A stretch of 64,000 nt of DNA from Pseudomonas sp. Q2-TVG4-2 (GCF_013620795.1 NZ_LGLW01000003.1:310001-374000), one strand, 5' to 3'; shown: positions 21,091 through 29,482, numbered from the stretch's first letter. Made by a program: numbers and translations. The notes: a model not told the origin generated them from the letters alone.

Positions 21091-22621
21091 AAAGCCCCCA
21101 GTGTTGCGCGCGGATGCGCTGCAGGCAGAGGCGCAACTCGCCTTCCAACGCGCGGTCCTCGATCACGGGTGGGAAATCCTCGCCGAGCGCGGCATGCATG
21201 TCTTGCACTGGCGCCGGTAGCGGTCGTGCTGTCTGGCTCAGCTGGCGCAGCCAGACGCCCTGGTTGGCGGCGATCAACGTGGCGGCGGCGACCTGCTCGG
21301 TCAGCTCCAGGCTGCGCAGCGCATCGCGGGCGGCAATGGTGCCCATGCTTACCTTGTCCTGGTTATGGCACTCGGTGGAGCGCGAGAAGACGCTGGCGGG
21401 CATGCTGTTCTTCAGCGCCTCCGCCGCCCAGGCGCTGGTGCCGATCTGCACCGCCTTGAAGCCGTGATTGATCATCGCGGTGGCGGCGGGCGCGCCGGAC
21501 AAATTGCTCGGCAGGCCATGGTTGTAACGGCTGTCGACCAGCAGCGCGAGCTGGCGATCGAGCAGGTCGGCGACGTTGGCGACCAGATTCTTCAGGCTGT
21601 CCATGGCGAAGGCGATATGGCCGCCGTAGAAGTGACCGCCGTGCAGCACGCGTTCGTTCTCGGCGTCGATGATCGGATTGTCGTTGGCGCTGTTCAGTTC
21701 GGTCTCGATGAACTGCCGCAGCAGGCCCAGACTGTCGGCCAGAACGCCTAGCACGTGTGGCGCGCAGCGGATGGAGTAGCGATCCTGCAGGCGATGCAGC
21801 GGTGCGGTCGGCGCTTCGATGGCGAGGTCCTGGCGAATCCAGGCGGCCACTTGCATTTGGCCCGGGTGCGGCTTGGCGGCGAACAGGCGTTCATCGAAAT
21901 GCTCGGGGTTGCCTTCGAGCGCGACGACATTGAGCGCGGTAATGCGGGTGGCCAGTTTCAGTAGGTAATCCGCACGGGCATAGGCGAGGCACGCCAGGCC
22001 GGTCATCACCGCGGTGCCATTCATCAGCGCCAGGGCTTCCTTGGGCCGCAGGGTCAGCGGCGTCCAGCCGAGCTGGCGATGCACCTCGGCGGCGCTGCGG
22101 GTTTCCCCGCGGAACAGAACGTCGCGCTCACCTGCCAGCGCCGCGGCGACATAGGACAGTGGCGTCAGGTCGCCGCTGGCGCCCACCGAACCTTCCTCCG
22201 GGATCAGCGGCAGCACATCGTGTTCGAGGAATGCCTGCAGGCGATCGAGCAGCTCGATGCGCACCCCGGACATCCCGTGCGTCAGCGAGCGGAGACGAGC
22301 GGCCAGCACGGCGCGAGTGGCTTCAGCGTCGAGCAGCTTGCCAAGGCCGCAGCCGTGAAAGGTGAACAGATGCTGTGGCAGTGCCTCGACCTGATGCAGC
22401 GGCACCGCGACGATGCAGGAGTCGCCGTAGCCGGTGGTTACGCCGTAAATCACGCCTTCGCGGTCGAGCAGGGTGTCGAGGAATTGCGCACCGCGGGCAA
22501 TCCGCTCGCGGAAGGCTGCATCAGACTGCAGCCGGGCCGGCGCACGGCTCTGGGCCACGGCCAAGAGATCCTCTATGCGTAGGTGCTTTTCGCCAAAGAT
22601 CACGGGCTCAGCGTTGTTCAT
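21083..22621 (-). CDS. Aromatic amino acid ammonia-lyase (HAL/TAL family)
   Basis: This 512-residue MIO enzyme removes ammonia from an aromatic amino acid. The self-cyclising Ala-Ser-Gly is at residues 148-150 (GSVGASGDLTPL), catalytic Tyr near 59 (VIYGVTTGYG), and the C-terminal QDKVSMGT is intact. At the substrate-selecting pair (F88-H89 in FTFHGCG) it has Phe-His, unlike the Ser-His of histidine lyases, so a tyrosine or phenylalanine substrate is more likely, giving coumarate or cinnamate as starter; no hut genes are nearby. The frame is open to 22795, but ATG 22621 gives the usual N-terminus. Automatic labels may call it HutH. Confidence 0.88.
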   Translation of the reverse strand: MNNAEPVIFGEKHLRIEDLLAVAQSRAPARLQSDAAFRERIARGAQFLDTLLDREGVIYGVTTGYGDSCIVAVPLHQVEALPQHLFTFHGCGLGKLLDAEATRAVLAARLRSLTHGMSGVRIELLDRLQAFLEHDVLPLIPEEGSVGASGDLTPLSYVAAALAGERDVLFRGETRSAAEVHRQLGWTPLTLRPKEALALMNGTAVMTGLACLAYARADYLLKLATRITALNVVALEGNPEHFDERLFAAKPHPGQMQVAAWIRQDLAIEAPTAPLHRLQDRYSIRCAPHVLGVLADSLGLLRQFIETELNSANDNPIIDAENERVLHGGHFYGGHIAFAMDSLKNLVANVADLLDRQLALLVDSRYNHGLPSNLSGAPAATAMINHGFKAVQIGTSAWAAEALKNSMPASVFSRSTECHNQDKVSMGTIAARDALRSLELTEQVAAATLIAANQGVWLRQLSQTARPLPAPVQDMHAALGEDFPPVIEDRALEGELRLCLQRIRAQHWGLYA

Positions 22622-23549
22622 GGACGTTCCAGAAAGGGTAGAAGTTGAACCATTGCAGGGGCGCTTCCAGGCAGCGTGCCGCGAGTCGGTCCGCGTAGCG
22701 CTGCACCCACTGCTGCACCACCGCATCGCGTTCGCCGCGGCGCCATTGAACGGATTCGGCGAAGGGCTCCAGATGGACATGGAACTGCTGGTCATGTTTC
22801 AGGCAGAACAGCAAATTGGCCGGGCATTGCAGCAGCCCTGCCAGCAGCCAAGGCCCTTGAGGGAAATTCGCCGGCTGGCCCAGAAAGTCGGCAGTCGCGA
22901 TGCGCGCGCCGTGTAGCGGCACCCGGTCACCGGCGATCGCCAGCCATTCGCCGGCATCCAGCCGCCGCGACAATTCCATCATCATCGCCGGGTCCAGTTC
23001 GCTAACCTGAATCAGTCGCAGATTGTTCGCGCCGGATTGGTCCAACAGCCGGTTGAACCGCTCGGCGTGGCGCGTATGCACCAGCACATTCATCTTCACC
23101 TTGCGGCCCATCTCGGCCAGCGCCCGGCAAATCTCCAGATTGCCCAGGTGCGAGCCGACCAGCAGCTGGCCGCGCGGTGCTTCAAGCGCGGCGTGCAGGT
23201 TCATCCGATCATGCAGCACCAGCCGATCGAGATCGAGCCGGCCGCCCCAGGCGTCGAGCTTATCCAGCAATGCGTCGGCGAAAGCCGTGAACTGGCGGTA
23301 GACCGAGCGCCAGCTTGGCGCCAGATCGCGTCGACCGCTCCATGCGGCGAGGTGCCGCTGGTAGGTCCAGGCGCTCTGTCGGGCGCTGCGGCCGAACAGG
23401 TAGAAATACAGCACGATCAGGTACAGCAGCGGCGCCATGGTCCGGCGGCCGAGCAGGCGCACAGCGCTGGCGGTGAGCTTCATCAAGGCAAAGCTCCCGC
23501 GCTCGCGATGCGCGGCCCAGTGCGAACCGGGTGCGGCCTTCTCGCTCAT
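22608..23549 (-). CDS. LpxL-like lysophospholipid acyltransferase of the aryl polyene cluster
   Basis: A 313-residue acyltransferase with a membrane segment (MAPLLYLIVLYFYLFG) and the LPLAT active-site pattern HxxxxE in GSHLGNLEIC. In E. coli type clusters a related domain is fused to the glycosyltransferase (ApeJ); here it is separate, linked by an ATGA overlap at 23546-23549. It probably attaches a fatty acyl chain to the pigment's lipid anchor. ATG 23549 (MSEKAAPG) is preferred over the frame opening at 23558. Confidence 0.85.
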   Translation of the reverse strand: MSEKAAPGSHWAAHRERGSFALMKLTASAVRLLGRRTMAPLLYLIVLYFYLFGRSARQSAWTYQRHLAAWSGRRDLAPSWRSVYRQFTAFADALLDKLDAWGGRLDLDRLVLHDRMNLHAALEAPRGQLLVGSHLGNLEICRALAEMGRKVKMNVLVHTRHAERFNRLLDQSGANNLRLIQVSELDPAMMMELSRRLDAGEWLAIAGDRVPLHGARIATADFLGQPANFPQGPWLLAGLLQCPANLLFCLKHDQQFHVHLEPFAESVQWRRGERDAVVQQWVQRYADRLAARCLEAPLQWFNFYPFWNVHEQR

Positions 23550-24373
23550 CCGCGCCACCGGCGCCAGAGCAATGCCGGCGCACGCAGCAGCATGCCGCCG
23601 AACAGCCGGGCGTGCATCGAGGAGATCAGTAGGTTGTCGTGCCAGAGGCGGAAGTGAGAGACACCGTCAGCCGGATACTGCACGCGCGTGGGCAGCCAGA
23701 CCATTGGCTGTTCGCGCCAGTACAGGCGAACCAGTATCTCGGTGTCGAAGTCCATGCGCTGGCCCAGGGCTGTCGAGTCGAGCAGTGCCAGGGTCGGCTG
23801 CAGCGGGTAGACGCGGAAGCCGCACATGGAGTCGCGGATCGACAATGACAGGGTGTTGATCCAGACCCAGAGGTGGGTCAGATAGCGCCCATAGAGCCGG
23901 CTTTTCGGCACGCTCGCATCGTATTCAGGATAACCGCAGATCAGCGCCTCCGGTGCCTGGCTGGCGCGGTCGAGAAACAGCGCCACGCGGCCAAGGTCGT
24001 GCTGACCGTCGGCATCGACCTGCAGTGCATGGCTGAAACCCAGACGGGACGCCTCGCGCAGCCCTGAGGCCACCGCCGCGCCCTTGCCCAGGTTCTGCGC
24101 ATGCCGGAGCAGATGCACCGAGGGGTGTTGTGTCAGGTCGTCGATGACCCGGGCCGCGACGGGATCGGAGCCATCGTCTACCAGTACGCAATGCAGGTCT
24201 TCTGCGAGCAGCGCGTGAACGACCGCCGGCAGGCTGCGTTCATGGTTGTACACCGGCACCACCGCGCAGGGCTTGAACCAGTCGTCATCGATGGCCAGCG
24301 ACAATTGCTGATGAGCGTCTGACCGCATGGGGGAAGCGTCGGTGGCTGGCGCAATTGGAGTGAGGGTAGTCAC
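23546..24373 (-). CDS. Glycosyltransferase family 2 of the aryl polyene cluster
   Basis: A 275-residue GT-A enzyme. Motifs are CAVVPVYNHE at the start of the fold, LVDDGSD for nucleotide-sugar binding and the metal-binding QVDADGQHD. It resembles dolichol-phosphate mannosyltransferase-like GT2 proteins and may build the anchor linking the pigment to lipid. The start is GTG 24373, overlapping the ligase stop as GTGA; an ATG at 24328 (MRSDAH) is possible. It overlaps the acyltransferase gene by four bases. Confidence 0.87.
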   Translation of the reverse strand: MTTLTPIAPATDASPMRSDAHQQLSLAIDDDWFKPCAVVPVYNHERSLPAVVHALLAEDLHCVLVDDGSDPVAARVIDDLTQHPSVHLLRHAQNLGKGAAVASGLREASRLGFSHALQVDADGQHDLGRVALFLDRASQAPEALICGYPEYDASVPKSRLYGRYLTHLWVWINTLSLSIRDSMCGFRVYPLQPTLALLDSTALGQRMDFDTEILVRLYWREQPMVWLPTRVQYPADGVSHFRLWHDNLLISSMHARLFGGMLLRAPALLWRRWRG

Positions 24374-26049
24374 GGGTGTTCTCCCAGCAGAATGCGGCCG
24401 GACGAGCAGGGCGCGTCGCCGTTGCGGTATGCGAAGTAGAGCTTGCTGCGCTCGCGATCAAAGCGCAGGGTCAGATGCAGTGTGTCGCCCGGGCGGGCGA
24501 GCTGTTGGAACTTAAGGACCTCCATGCCCTGAAAACGCGGCGGAAGGTCTTCGAGCAGCTCCCGTGCCAGGGCGATGGCCCAGTCGATCTGCACCACACC
24601 GGGTAGCACCGGCGTCTGTGGGAAATGACCGGAGAAATGCGCCAGGTCTGGCGGCACACCTAATTCGAGCTGCCATTGATCGCCATGTCGCGTTGAGCTG
24701 ATGCGTTCGGGCAGCAACGGGCGTGGCGCCTGCAATAGGCTATCGAGTAGCGTCTGCGGCAGTTTGCCCTGGGTGGTATACGGCAGCTGCCGGACCAGAC
24801 GCCAGCGCCGTGGCAGCGCCATTGCCTCGCAGTGGCTTGCCAGATGCATGCGAAGGGCCTCGGTCAGAGCACGCCGGCCGCCGTTGCGCAATGCATGCAG
24901 GCCGGCGTGGTTGAGCGCGACCAGTGCGGCGAGGTAGGCCCGGTTGTTGGTAATCACGCCGACGCGCGCTTCGCTGACGAAAGGGTGCGTGGCCAAAGCT
25001 GTTTCCAGCATCGGCAGGGAGATGCGTTTTTCTTCCAGCTTGACGATGCGATCCAATCGTCCGAGCAGCTCGAAGCGCCCGTCGTCCTCGATTCGCGCAG
25101 CATCGGCCGTCTGCTCGACATGGCCCGGCGGCAGGCAGGGCGAAGCGATGCGCAGCGCGCCCTGTTCGTCCTGGCTCAGCTGCACTGCAGTGAATGGCTG
25201 CCACAGGCTGCCGCCCTGACGCCAGGCGATGCCGCCGGTTTCCGAGCTGCCGTAGATTTCCGTCGGCAGCTGGCCCAGGCGCTGCTGCAATCGCTGCGCG
25301 GCATCGGCATCGAGCGGTCCGCCCGAAGAAAAGACCCGCCGCACGCTGCGCAAGGCAGGCCAGTCGAGGTTGTCCCCCATCCGCTTGAGCAGTGCTGGGC
25401 TGGCTACCCAGCAAAAGCTGGGGTGCTGACGACTGGCCAGTTGAATGTCTTCGGAGAAGGGCAGCGCCCGGCGCAGGAAGGGGCGGCCGGCGCATAAAGG
25501 CCAGAGCACCCGAAACAACAAGCCATAGATGTGCTGCGCGGCGACGCTGGCGATCACGCAGGCATCGCCGAGGTCGGCGCCCCAGCAGGCTTCGAGTATT
25601 TCCACTTCGTTCGCCAGCTGGCGCAGGCGCTTGTCGATCAGTTTCGGCTCGCCACTGGAGCCGGAGGTGCAGAGCAGCAGCCGGCATTGGTCCAGGTCCA
25701 GTTTCGCCCCGTCGAGCGGCTCGGCCTCCAGGTCCGAAATTCGGGCGTCGCCGTCCTGATCGGTCAACCAGAGATCAGCCTGGTGGGCCAACCGCTCGCG
25801 GCTGGCGGGTTGCAGGTCTGCCGGCAGCAGCACCGTCACGCCGGCTCGCCATGCACCGAGCAATGCGATCGCCAGCTCGCCGGCATCCTCGAGATGGACT
25901 GCGAGCCGGGCGACGCCACGATTGCGCAGCCCGGAGGCCAAGCGCAACGCTTGCTGGCGCAGCTCGGCATGGTCCAGGCGGGGTTCCAGCATGACCGGGC
26001 GCGACCTGGGCGTCTGATCGAGCAGGTGTTCCAAGGAAATCCAGTTCAT
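24370..26049 (-). CDS. Acyl-ACP/CoA ligase fused to a hotdog dehydratase domain
   Basis: This 559-residue protein has an AMP-forming ligase (residues ~1-440) with P-loop CTSGSSGEPK near 127, YGSSETGG, GRLDRIVKLEEKRISL and the catalytic Lys in TTQGKLP. The last ~110 residues form a FabA/FabZ-like hotdog with SGHFPQTPVLPG (~473-484), His475 being the expected active-site residue. It thus combines the activities of ApeH (loading the aromatic starter on ACP) and ApeI (dehydratase). The substrate is probably the acid made by the neighbouring ammonia lyase. ATG 26049 overlaps the membrane-protein stop as ATGA. Confidence 0.9.
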   Translation of the reverse strand: MNWISLEHLLDQTPRSRPVMLEPRLDHAELRQQALRLASGLRNRGVARLAVHLEDAGELAIALLGAWRAGVTVLLPADLQPASRERLAHQADLWLTDQDGDARISDLEAEPLDGAKLDLDQCRLLLCTSGSSGEPKLIDKRLRQLANEVEILEACWGADLGDACVIASVAAQHIYGLLFRVLWPLCAGRPFLRRALPFSEDIQLASRQHPSFCWVASPALLKRMGDNLDWPALRSVRRVFSSGGPLDADAAQRLQQRLGQLPTEIYGSSETGGIAWRQGGSLWQPFTAVQLSQDEQGALRIASPCLPPGHVEQTADAARIEDDGRFELLGRLDRIVKLEEKRISLPMLETALATHPFVSEARVGVITNNRAYLAALVALNHAGLHALRNGGRRALTEALRMHLASHCEAMALPRRWRLVRQLPYTTQGKLPQTLLDSLLQAPRPLLPERISSTRHGDQWQLELGVPPDLAHFSGHFPQTPVLPGVVQIDWAIALARELLEDLPPRFQGMEVLKFQQLARPGDTLHLTLRFDRERSKLYFAYRNGDAPCSSGRILLGEHP

Positions 26050-26624
26050 TTACCTTTCCTGATTCGCTGGCGCACCAGCCACTCACCCGCAAATAGCAAT
26101 CCCATCAGCAGATAGGCGATCAACCCGGTGTACAACGTCCACCAGCTCAGCGGCGCCCACAGCGCGAGGCCGCTGGCGATACCGGCATTGGTGATGAAAT
26201 ACCCCACCCAGACCCAAGTCACCTGCCGCGTGTAGCGCACCGCCGCGGGCGGGAGCTCGGGCTCGCTCAGGCGTGCCAGGCGCTCGATGATTGGCATGCC
26301 GGAGCAGAGGCTACCGGCAAACAAGCCGAGCAGCGCCAGGCTGATCAACACCGGATACCAGCGCAGCAGCGCGGGCTCGCCCGCCACCCCCAACAGCAGG
26401 CAGAACAGCAGGGCCACGACGGCCAGCGTGCGGCTGAGCGGCGTTTGCTGGCCGCCGAGGATGCGTGCCAGCCAGAGTGCACCGAGCAGCAGGGCAAACA
26501 GTCGAGGCGACAGGTGCTCCAGCCCTAGGTACACGGCAAACGGGTAGGCGAGACCGGCCAACAGCAGGCCGAAGCCAATCAGCCGGTTGGCGTTCGCCTT
26601 GCCTGTTCGAGTGGTTACGTGCAT
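26046..26624 (-). CDS. Integral membrane protein of the aryl polyene cluster (COG4648-like)
   Basis: A 192-residue protein with about five to six predicted membrane helices (LIGFGLLLAGLAYPFAVYL, LFALLLGALWLA, VALLFCLLLGVAG, LISLALLGLFAG, YTGLIAYLLMGLLFAGEWL). It has no known catalytic motif. Proteins of this kind occur at the same place, between the ACP and ligase genes, in most aryl polyene clusters (ApeG-like). It follows the ACP gene after a 91-base gap that holds a strong hairpin. Confidence 0.8.
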   Translation of the reverse strand: MHVTTRTGKANANRLIGFGLLLAGLAYPFAVYLGLEHLSPRLFALLLGALWLARILGGQQTPLSRTLAVVALLFCLLLGVAGEPALLRWYPVLISLALLGLFAGSLCSGMPIIERLARLSEPELPPAAVRYTRQVTWVWVGYFITNAGIASGLALWAPLSWWTLYTGLIAYLLMGLLFAGEWLVRQRIRKGK

Positions 26625-26659
26625 CGCATGTCATCCGTTGGCGAGCAGGGTGCATAACG

Positions 26660-26695
26660 CAGACATCTCCCGTCCGGGTGGCCGGGAGATGTCTG
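26660..26695 (-). promoter_or_regulatory. 13-bp hairpin between the ACP and membrane-protein genes
   Basis: CAGACATCTCCCG (26660-26672) is the exact reverse complement of CGGGAGATGTCTG (26683-26695), with a 10-base loop. It lies in the only long gap of the upstream half of the operon, right after the two ACP genes in the direction of transcription. No T run follows, so it more likely protects the 3' end of an ACP-containing mRNA or slows transcription than fully terminates it. Confidence 0.65.
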
Positions 26696-26715
26696 GCTTC
26701 CTTGAAGGTTGCGGC

Positions 26716-26973
26716 TCACGCCGTTTGCGGGTTCACCAGGCGATACACCGCCTCGACGACATCGCCCACGGTACGCACCGACTTGAATTCTTCGGCAGCG
26801 ATCTTTTTGCCGGTCTGGCGCTTGATATGGTCGATCAGGTCGACGGCATCGATGCTGTCGATCTCCAGGTCCTGATAGAGGTTGGCTTCGAGGCTGACGC
26901 GCTCGGGGTCGAGTTCGAAGAGCTCGACCAGCGCATCGCGCAGGGTCTGGAAGATCTCGTTGCGACTGTTCAC
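26716..26973 (-). CDS. Acyl carrier protein (second, ApeF-like)
   Basis: An 85-residue acyl carrier protein. The phosphopantetheine Ser is in LEIDSIDAVDLIDHI. The start is GTG 26973 with a very strong AGGAGGAG ribosome site; no ATG is available at the right place. It follows the first ACP gene after 13 bases. Aryl polyene systems use two ACPs, one for the starter and one for chain growth. Confidence 0.92.
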   Translation of the reverse strand: MNSRNEIFQTLRDALVELFELDPERVSLEANLYQDLEIDSIDAVDLIDHIKRQTGKKIAAEEFKSVRTVGDVVEAVYRLVNPQTA

Positions 26974-26986
26974 GTTGGGCTCCTCC

Positions 26987-27250
26987 TCAGGCGGCGGCGC
27001 GGTTGGCGCTAACGTAGGCAGCCAGGCTGTCGACGCTGGCGAAGTGCTTGCGGGTGTCTTTGGCGTCGGCGTCGATCTTGATGCCGAAGCGCTTCTGAAT
27101 CGCCAGGCCCAACTCCAGGGCGTCGACCGAGTCCAGCCCGAGCCCTTCGCCGAAAAGCGATTGATCGGCCGCGATATCATCCGGGCCGAGGTCTTCCAGA
27201 CCCAGGGCGTCGATGATCAATTGCTTGATCTCAAGCTGCAGTTGGCTCAT
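26987..27250 (-). CDS. Acyl carrier protein (first, ApeE-like)
   Basis: An 87-residue acyl carrier protein with the carrier Ser in LGLDSVDALELGLAI. Its ATG at 27250 lies within the last 20 bases of the upstream acyltransferase gene. It differs clearly from the second ACP (only the DSxDAxxL core is shared), fitting separate roles in loading and extension. Confidence 0.92.
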   Translation of the reverse strand: MSQLQLEIKQLIIDALGLEDLGPDDIAADQSLFGEGLGLDSVDALELGLAIQKRFGIKIDADAKDTRKHFASVDSLAAYVSANRAAA

Positions 27251-28040
27251 CGAGTGCGAGCTCCTTTATGAAGTGTTGGTGCAGATGGTCGTTGAGTCGC
27301 CGCGAGGCGATGGGCGCCGCTCCCCGTACGGCAAATTCCTGCGGGTCGATATCCTCACCAACGCGCAGGTGAAAATGAAAACGTCTTGTCGGAATGCGGT
27401 ACCAGGGTTCGGCCTTGGTCAGGGTGGTGGGCGACACCGTGATCACCACCGGCGTCACCAGGCTTGCGCCGCGCAGGGCAATGGCGGCCGCGCCCCGATG
27501 GAACCGCGGCGCCTGACCGGGCGTGGTGCGAGTGCCTTCGGGAAAGATGATCAACGTCTGGCCCTGTTGCAGCACCACGGCGGCTTCATCGAGCATCTCG
27601 GCGCTGCCGTTGTTGCTGATGTACTGCGCCGCGCGGATCGGACCACGGGTGAACGGATTGTCCCAGAGACTTTGCTTGACGACGCAGTTGGCGTCGCGGA
27701 TCAGCGCGATCAGTACCACCACGTCGATCAGCGAAGGGTGGTTGGCAATCACCAATTGTCCGGGGCGGCCGAGTCGTTCCGCGCCCTCGACTTCGTAGGT
27801 CAGCACGCCGCTGCGATACATGAACTGGACAAACAGCCAGAACAGCCGGCTCACCGTTTGACGAGCCCGGCGACGGCGCTTGGCTGCCTCACCCGGAAGC
27901 AATCCGAGGAGGGGAAATATGACCAGCCGCAGGCAAAGCCCACCGAGACCGAACAGGATGAATGACAGCCCGGTCGCGACCAGACGCCACGGCCAGGGCG
28001 TGTTGGGCCGTTTATTCAACGAGTCTGCTGCCAGCTCCAT
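27231..28040 (-). CDS. 1-acyl-glycerol-3-phosphate acyltransferase-like protein
   Basis: A ~269-residue PlsC-type acyltransferase with N-terminal membrane segments (LVATGLSFILFGLGGLCLRLVI split across about 20-45), the catalytic NHPSLID (NHxxxxD) and the phosphate-binding FPEGTR. In aryl polyene clusters this protein (ApeD-like) is thought to build the lipid anchor. ATG 28040 has GGGGGAG six bases upstream; ATG 28055 is an in-frame alternative. It overlaps both neighbours by 20-25 bases. Confidence 0.85.
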   Translation of the reverse strand: MELAADSLNKRPNTPWPWRLVATGLSFILFGLGGLCLRLVIFPLLGLLPGEAAKRRRRARQTVSRLFWLFVQFMYRSGVLTYEVEGAERLGRPGQLVIANHPSLIDVVVLIALIRDANCVVKQSLWDNPFTRGPIRAAQYISNNGSAEMLDEAAVVLQQGQTLIIFPEGTRTTPGQAPRFHRGAAAIALRGASLVTPVVITVSPTTLTKAEPWYRIPTRRFHFHLRVGEDIDPQEFAVRGAAPIASRRLNDHLHQHFIKELALDEPTAA

Positions 28041-28747
28041 CGGCGTCTCCCCCATCGATGCTGAAAGGTGGGCTGGTCGTTGAGCAATGCACCGATCAGC
28101 TCGATCGCGTGCGGTCGCTGTGTCAGCGCCTCATGCCCATCGGCGGCTTCGAGCCGCAGTTGCCACGTGCTGCCCGGCTTGAGCAGCAGCGCGACGGCAT
28201 AGGGAAAGCTGACATCGCTGATCCAGGGAGCATAAACGGAGGGGGTTTGGTCTTCGGCGACCACCACCAGAACGGCCGGAGCACCCTCGCCGAGCAGTAG
28301 GGAGGCTTCAAGCACGGCATGTTCCAGGCCATCACCTTCCGCGGCGAGCGCGGTCATTTCGCTGGGGTTTTTCTGCTGAATCGACCAGAGGCCGATGATC
28401 GCGTTGTGCACCGACAGGCTGAACTGCGTTGGGGAAAGGGGCTCGTCACTTGCCAGGTCATTGAGAATGGCGAAGGTGCGTGCGGTTTCGCCGTGACGTG
28501 AGGCATAAACCAGGGGCATCGGAGGGTGTCCGGCCGCTAGCGGTGCGGTCACGGCGAAGACCATGCGCGCCAAGCGGCTCAGCCGCCGACGCTGCATGGG
28601 CGGCAGAAAACTCACATCCGGCTGTGCGTCGCTGCTCTCCGGGTCGCACGGATCCCGGGCCCAAATCGCCCAGTCGTCGGCGCTCGCCAGGCCCGGAGCC
28701 CAGGCCTGCCATTTATCGATATCGAATTGAATCACGCGAGAACTCAC
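28016..28747 (-). CDS. Beta-ketoacyl synthase-like chain-length factor (ApeC-like)
   Basis: This 243-residue protein resembles only the N-terminal half of ketosynthases (Ketoacyl-synt_2 type; SLSVHNAIIGLW, HAVLEASLLLGEG) and lacks the Cys-His-His triad, so it cannot condense on its own. In studied clusters such a subunit pairs with the ApeO ketosynthase as a chain-length factor. The start is GTG 28747 (MSSRVIQFDI). It is the first gene of the operon, about 80 bases after a probable promoter. Confidence 0.82.
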   Translation of the reverse strand: MSSRVIQFDIDKWQAWAPGLASADDWAIWARDPCDPESSDAQPDVSFLPPMQRRRLSRLARMVFAVTAPLAAGHPPMPLVYASRHGETARTFAILNDLASDEPLSPTQFSLSVHNAIIGLWSIQQKNPSEMTALAAEGDGLEHAVLEASLLLGEGAPAVLVVVAEDQTPSVYAPWISDVSFPYAVALLLKPGSTWQLRLEAADGHEALTQRPHAIELIGALLNDQPTFQHRWGRRRWSWQQTR

Positions 28748-28832
28748 CGGCTCGCCCGCGAGCCTTGTTATTGGCGTGTCGACGTCCCTGTACAGCGACT
28801 ATCGGTAAATTATCCGCCGTGAAAGTGGCGGC

Positions 28833-28861
28833 ATTATCCAATCGCGATCCGACTGAGGCAA
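28833..28861 (-). promoter_or_regulatory. Probable sigma70 promoter of the aryl polyene operon
   Basis: On the minus strand TTGCCT (28861-28856) and GATAAT (28838-28833) are exactly 17 bases apart, 4/6 and 5/6 matches to consensus. A start near 28826 would leave a leader of about 80 bases. The remaining 28862-29050 stretch shows no gene that could be supported. Confidence 0.5.
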
Positions 28862-29050
28862 ACGTTGCGTGGTATATCCGGATAAAAGGTGCGCTTGCTT
28901 CATGGAACCGGAAGCGAAATGCATGGTCTGTTATGGGTTTTCCTGTGCGCTGCGGAGCCGCTTCTGCTTTTGGGATGGAGCGCCACCCGGGATGAAGCGT
29001 GTCTAGGTGCAACGTTCCGCCATACGGAATCTGTCAGCGACAGGCGCTCG

Positions 29051-29482
29051 TCATACTCCCTGCTGATTGAGCCATGCCAGCAACTGCGGCAACGGAAGCG
29101 CGCCGCTCTGGCGTGCGATTTCGCGTCCCTCCTTGAATAGGATCAGGCTGGGAATCGAGCGAATGCCGAGCTGGGTCGACAGCTGCGGGTTGGCCTCGCT
29201 GTCCAGTTTGGCCAGCCGGCAGCGCCCCTGCAGCTGGGCGGCGGCCTGGGCGAAGGTCGGTGCGAAGCTCCGGCAGGGTCCGCACCAGCTCGCCCATACG
29301 TCTACCAGTAAGGGAAGGTCGCCCTTGATCTGACTGGCGAAGCTCGCCTGGTTGACATCGAAGGGGGCGTCGACCAGCACCTTGGCTTTGCAGCGACCGC
29401 AACGTGGCGCCTCGGACAGTCGGTCGGAGGGGATTCGGTTGAGCCCGGCGCAGTGCGCGCAGGGAACGACGAGGGCGCTCAT
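29051..29482 (-). CDS. trxC: Thioredoxin TrxC (thioredoxin 2)
   Basis: A 143-residue cytoplasmic thiol-disulfide reductase. The N-terminal zinc-binding pairs CAHC and CGRC mark it as thioredoxin 2, and the thioredoxin domain has the active site WASWCGPCR plus the cis-Pro loop RSIPSLILF. TrxC is typically induced by oxidative stress; its place next to a pigment cluster linked to oxidative protection may be coincidence. It is followed by 118 non-coding bases before the transporter stop. Confidence 0.95.
   Translation of the reverse strand: MSALVVPCAHCAGLNRIPSDRLSEAPRCGRCKAKVLVDAPFDVNQASFASQIKGDLPLLVDVWASWCGPCRSFAPTFAQAAAQLQGRCRLAKLDSEANPQLSTQLGIRSIPSLILFKEGREIARQSGALPLPQLLAWLNQQGV

Noticed and set aside
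21083-22621. Reading the ammonia lyase as histidine-degrading HutH
   Set aside because: It lies inside the pigment operon, has Phe-His instead of Ser-His at the selectivity site, and no hut genes are present.
28748-29050. Short overlapping frames between the pigment operon and trxC
   Set aside because: They have no ribosome site or homology and overlap the probable promoter; the region is best read as regulatory.
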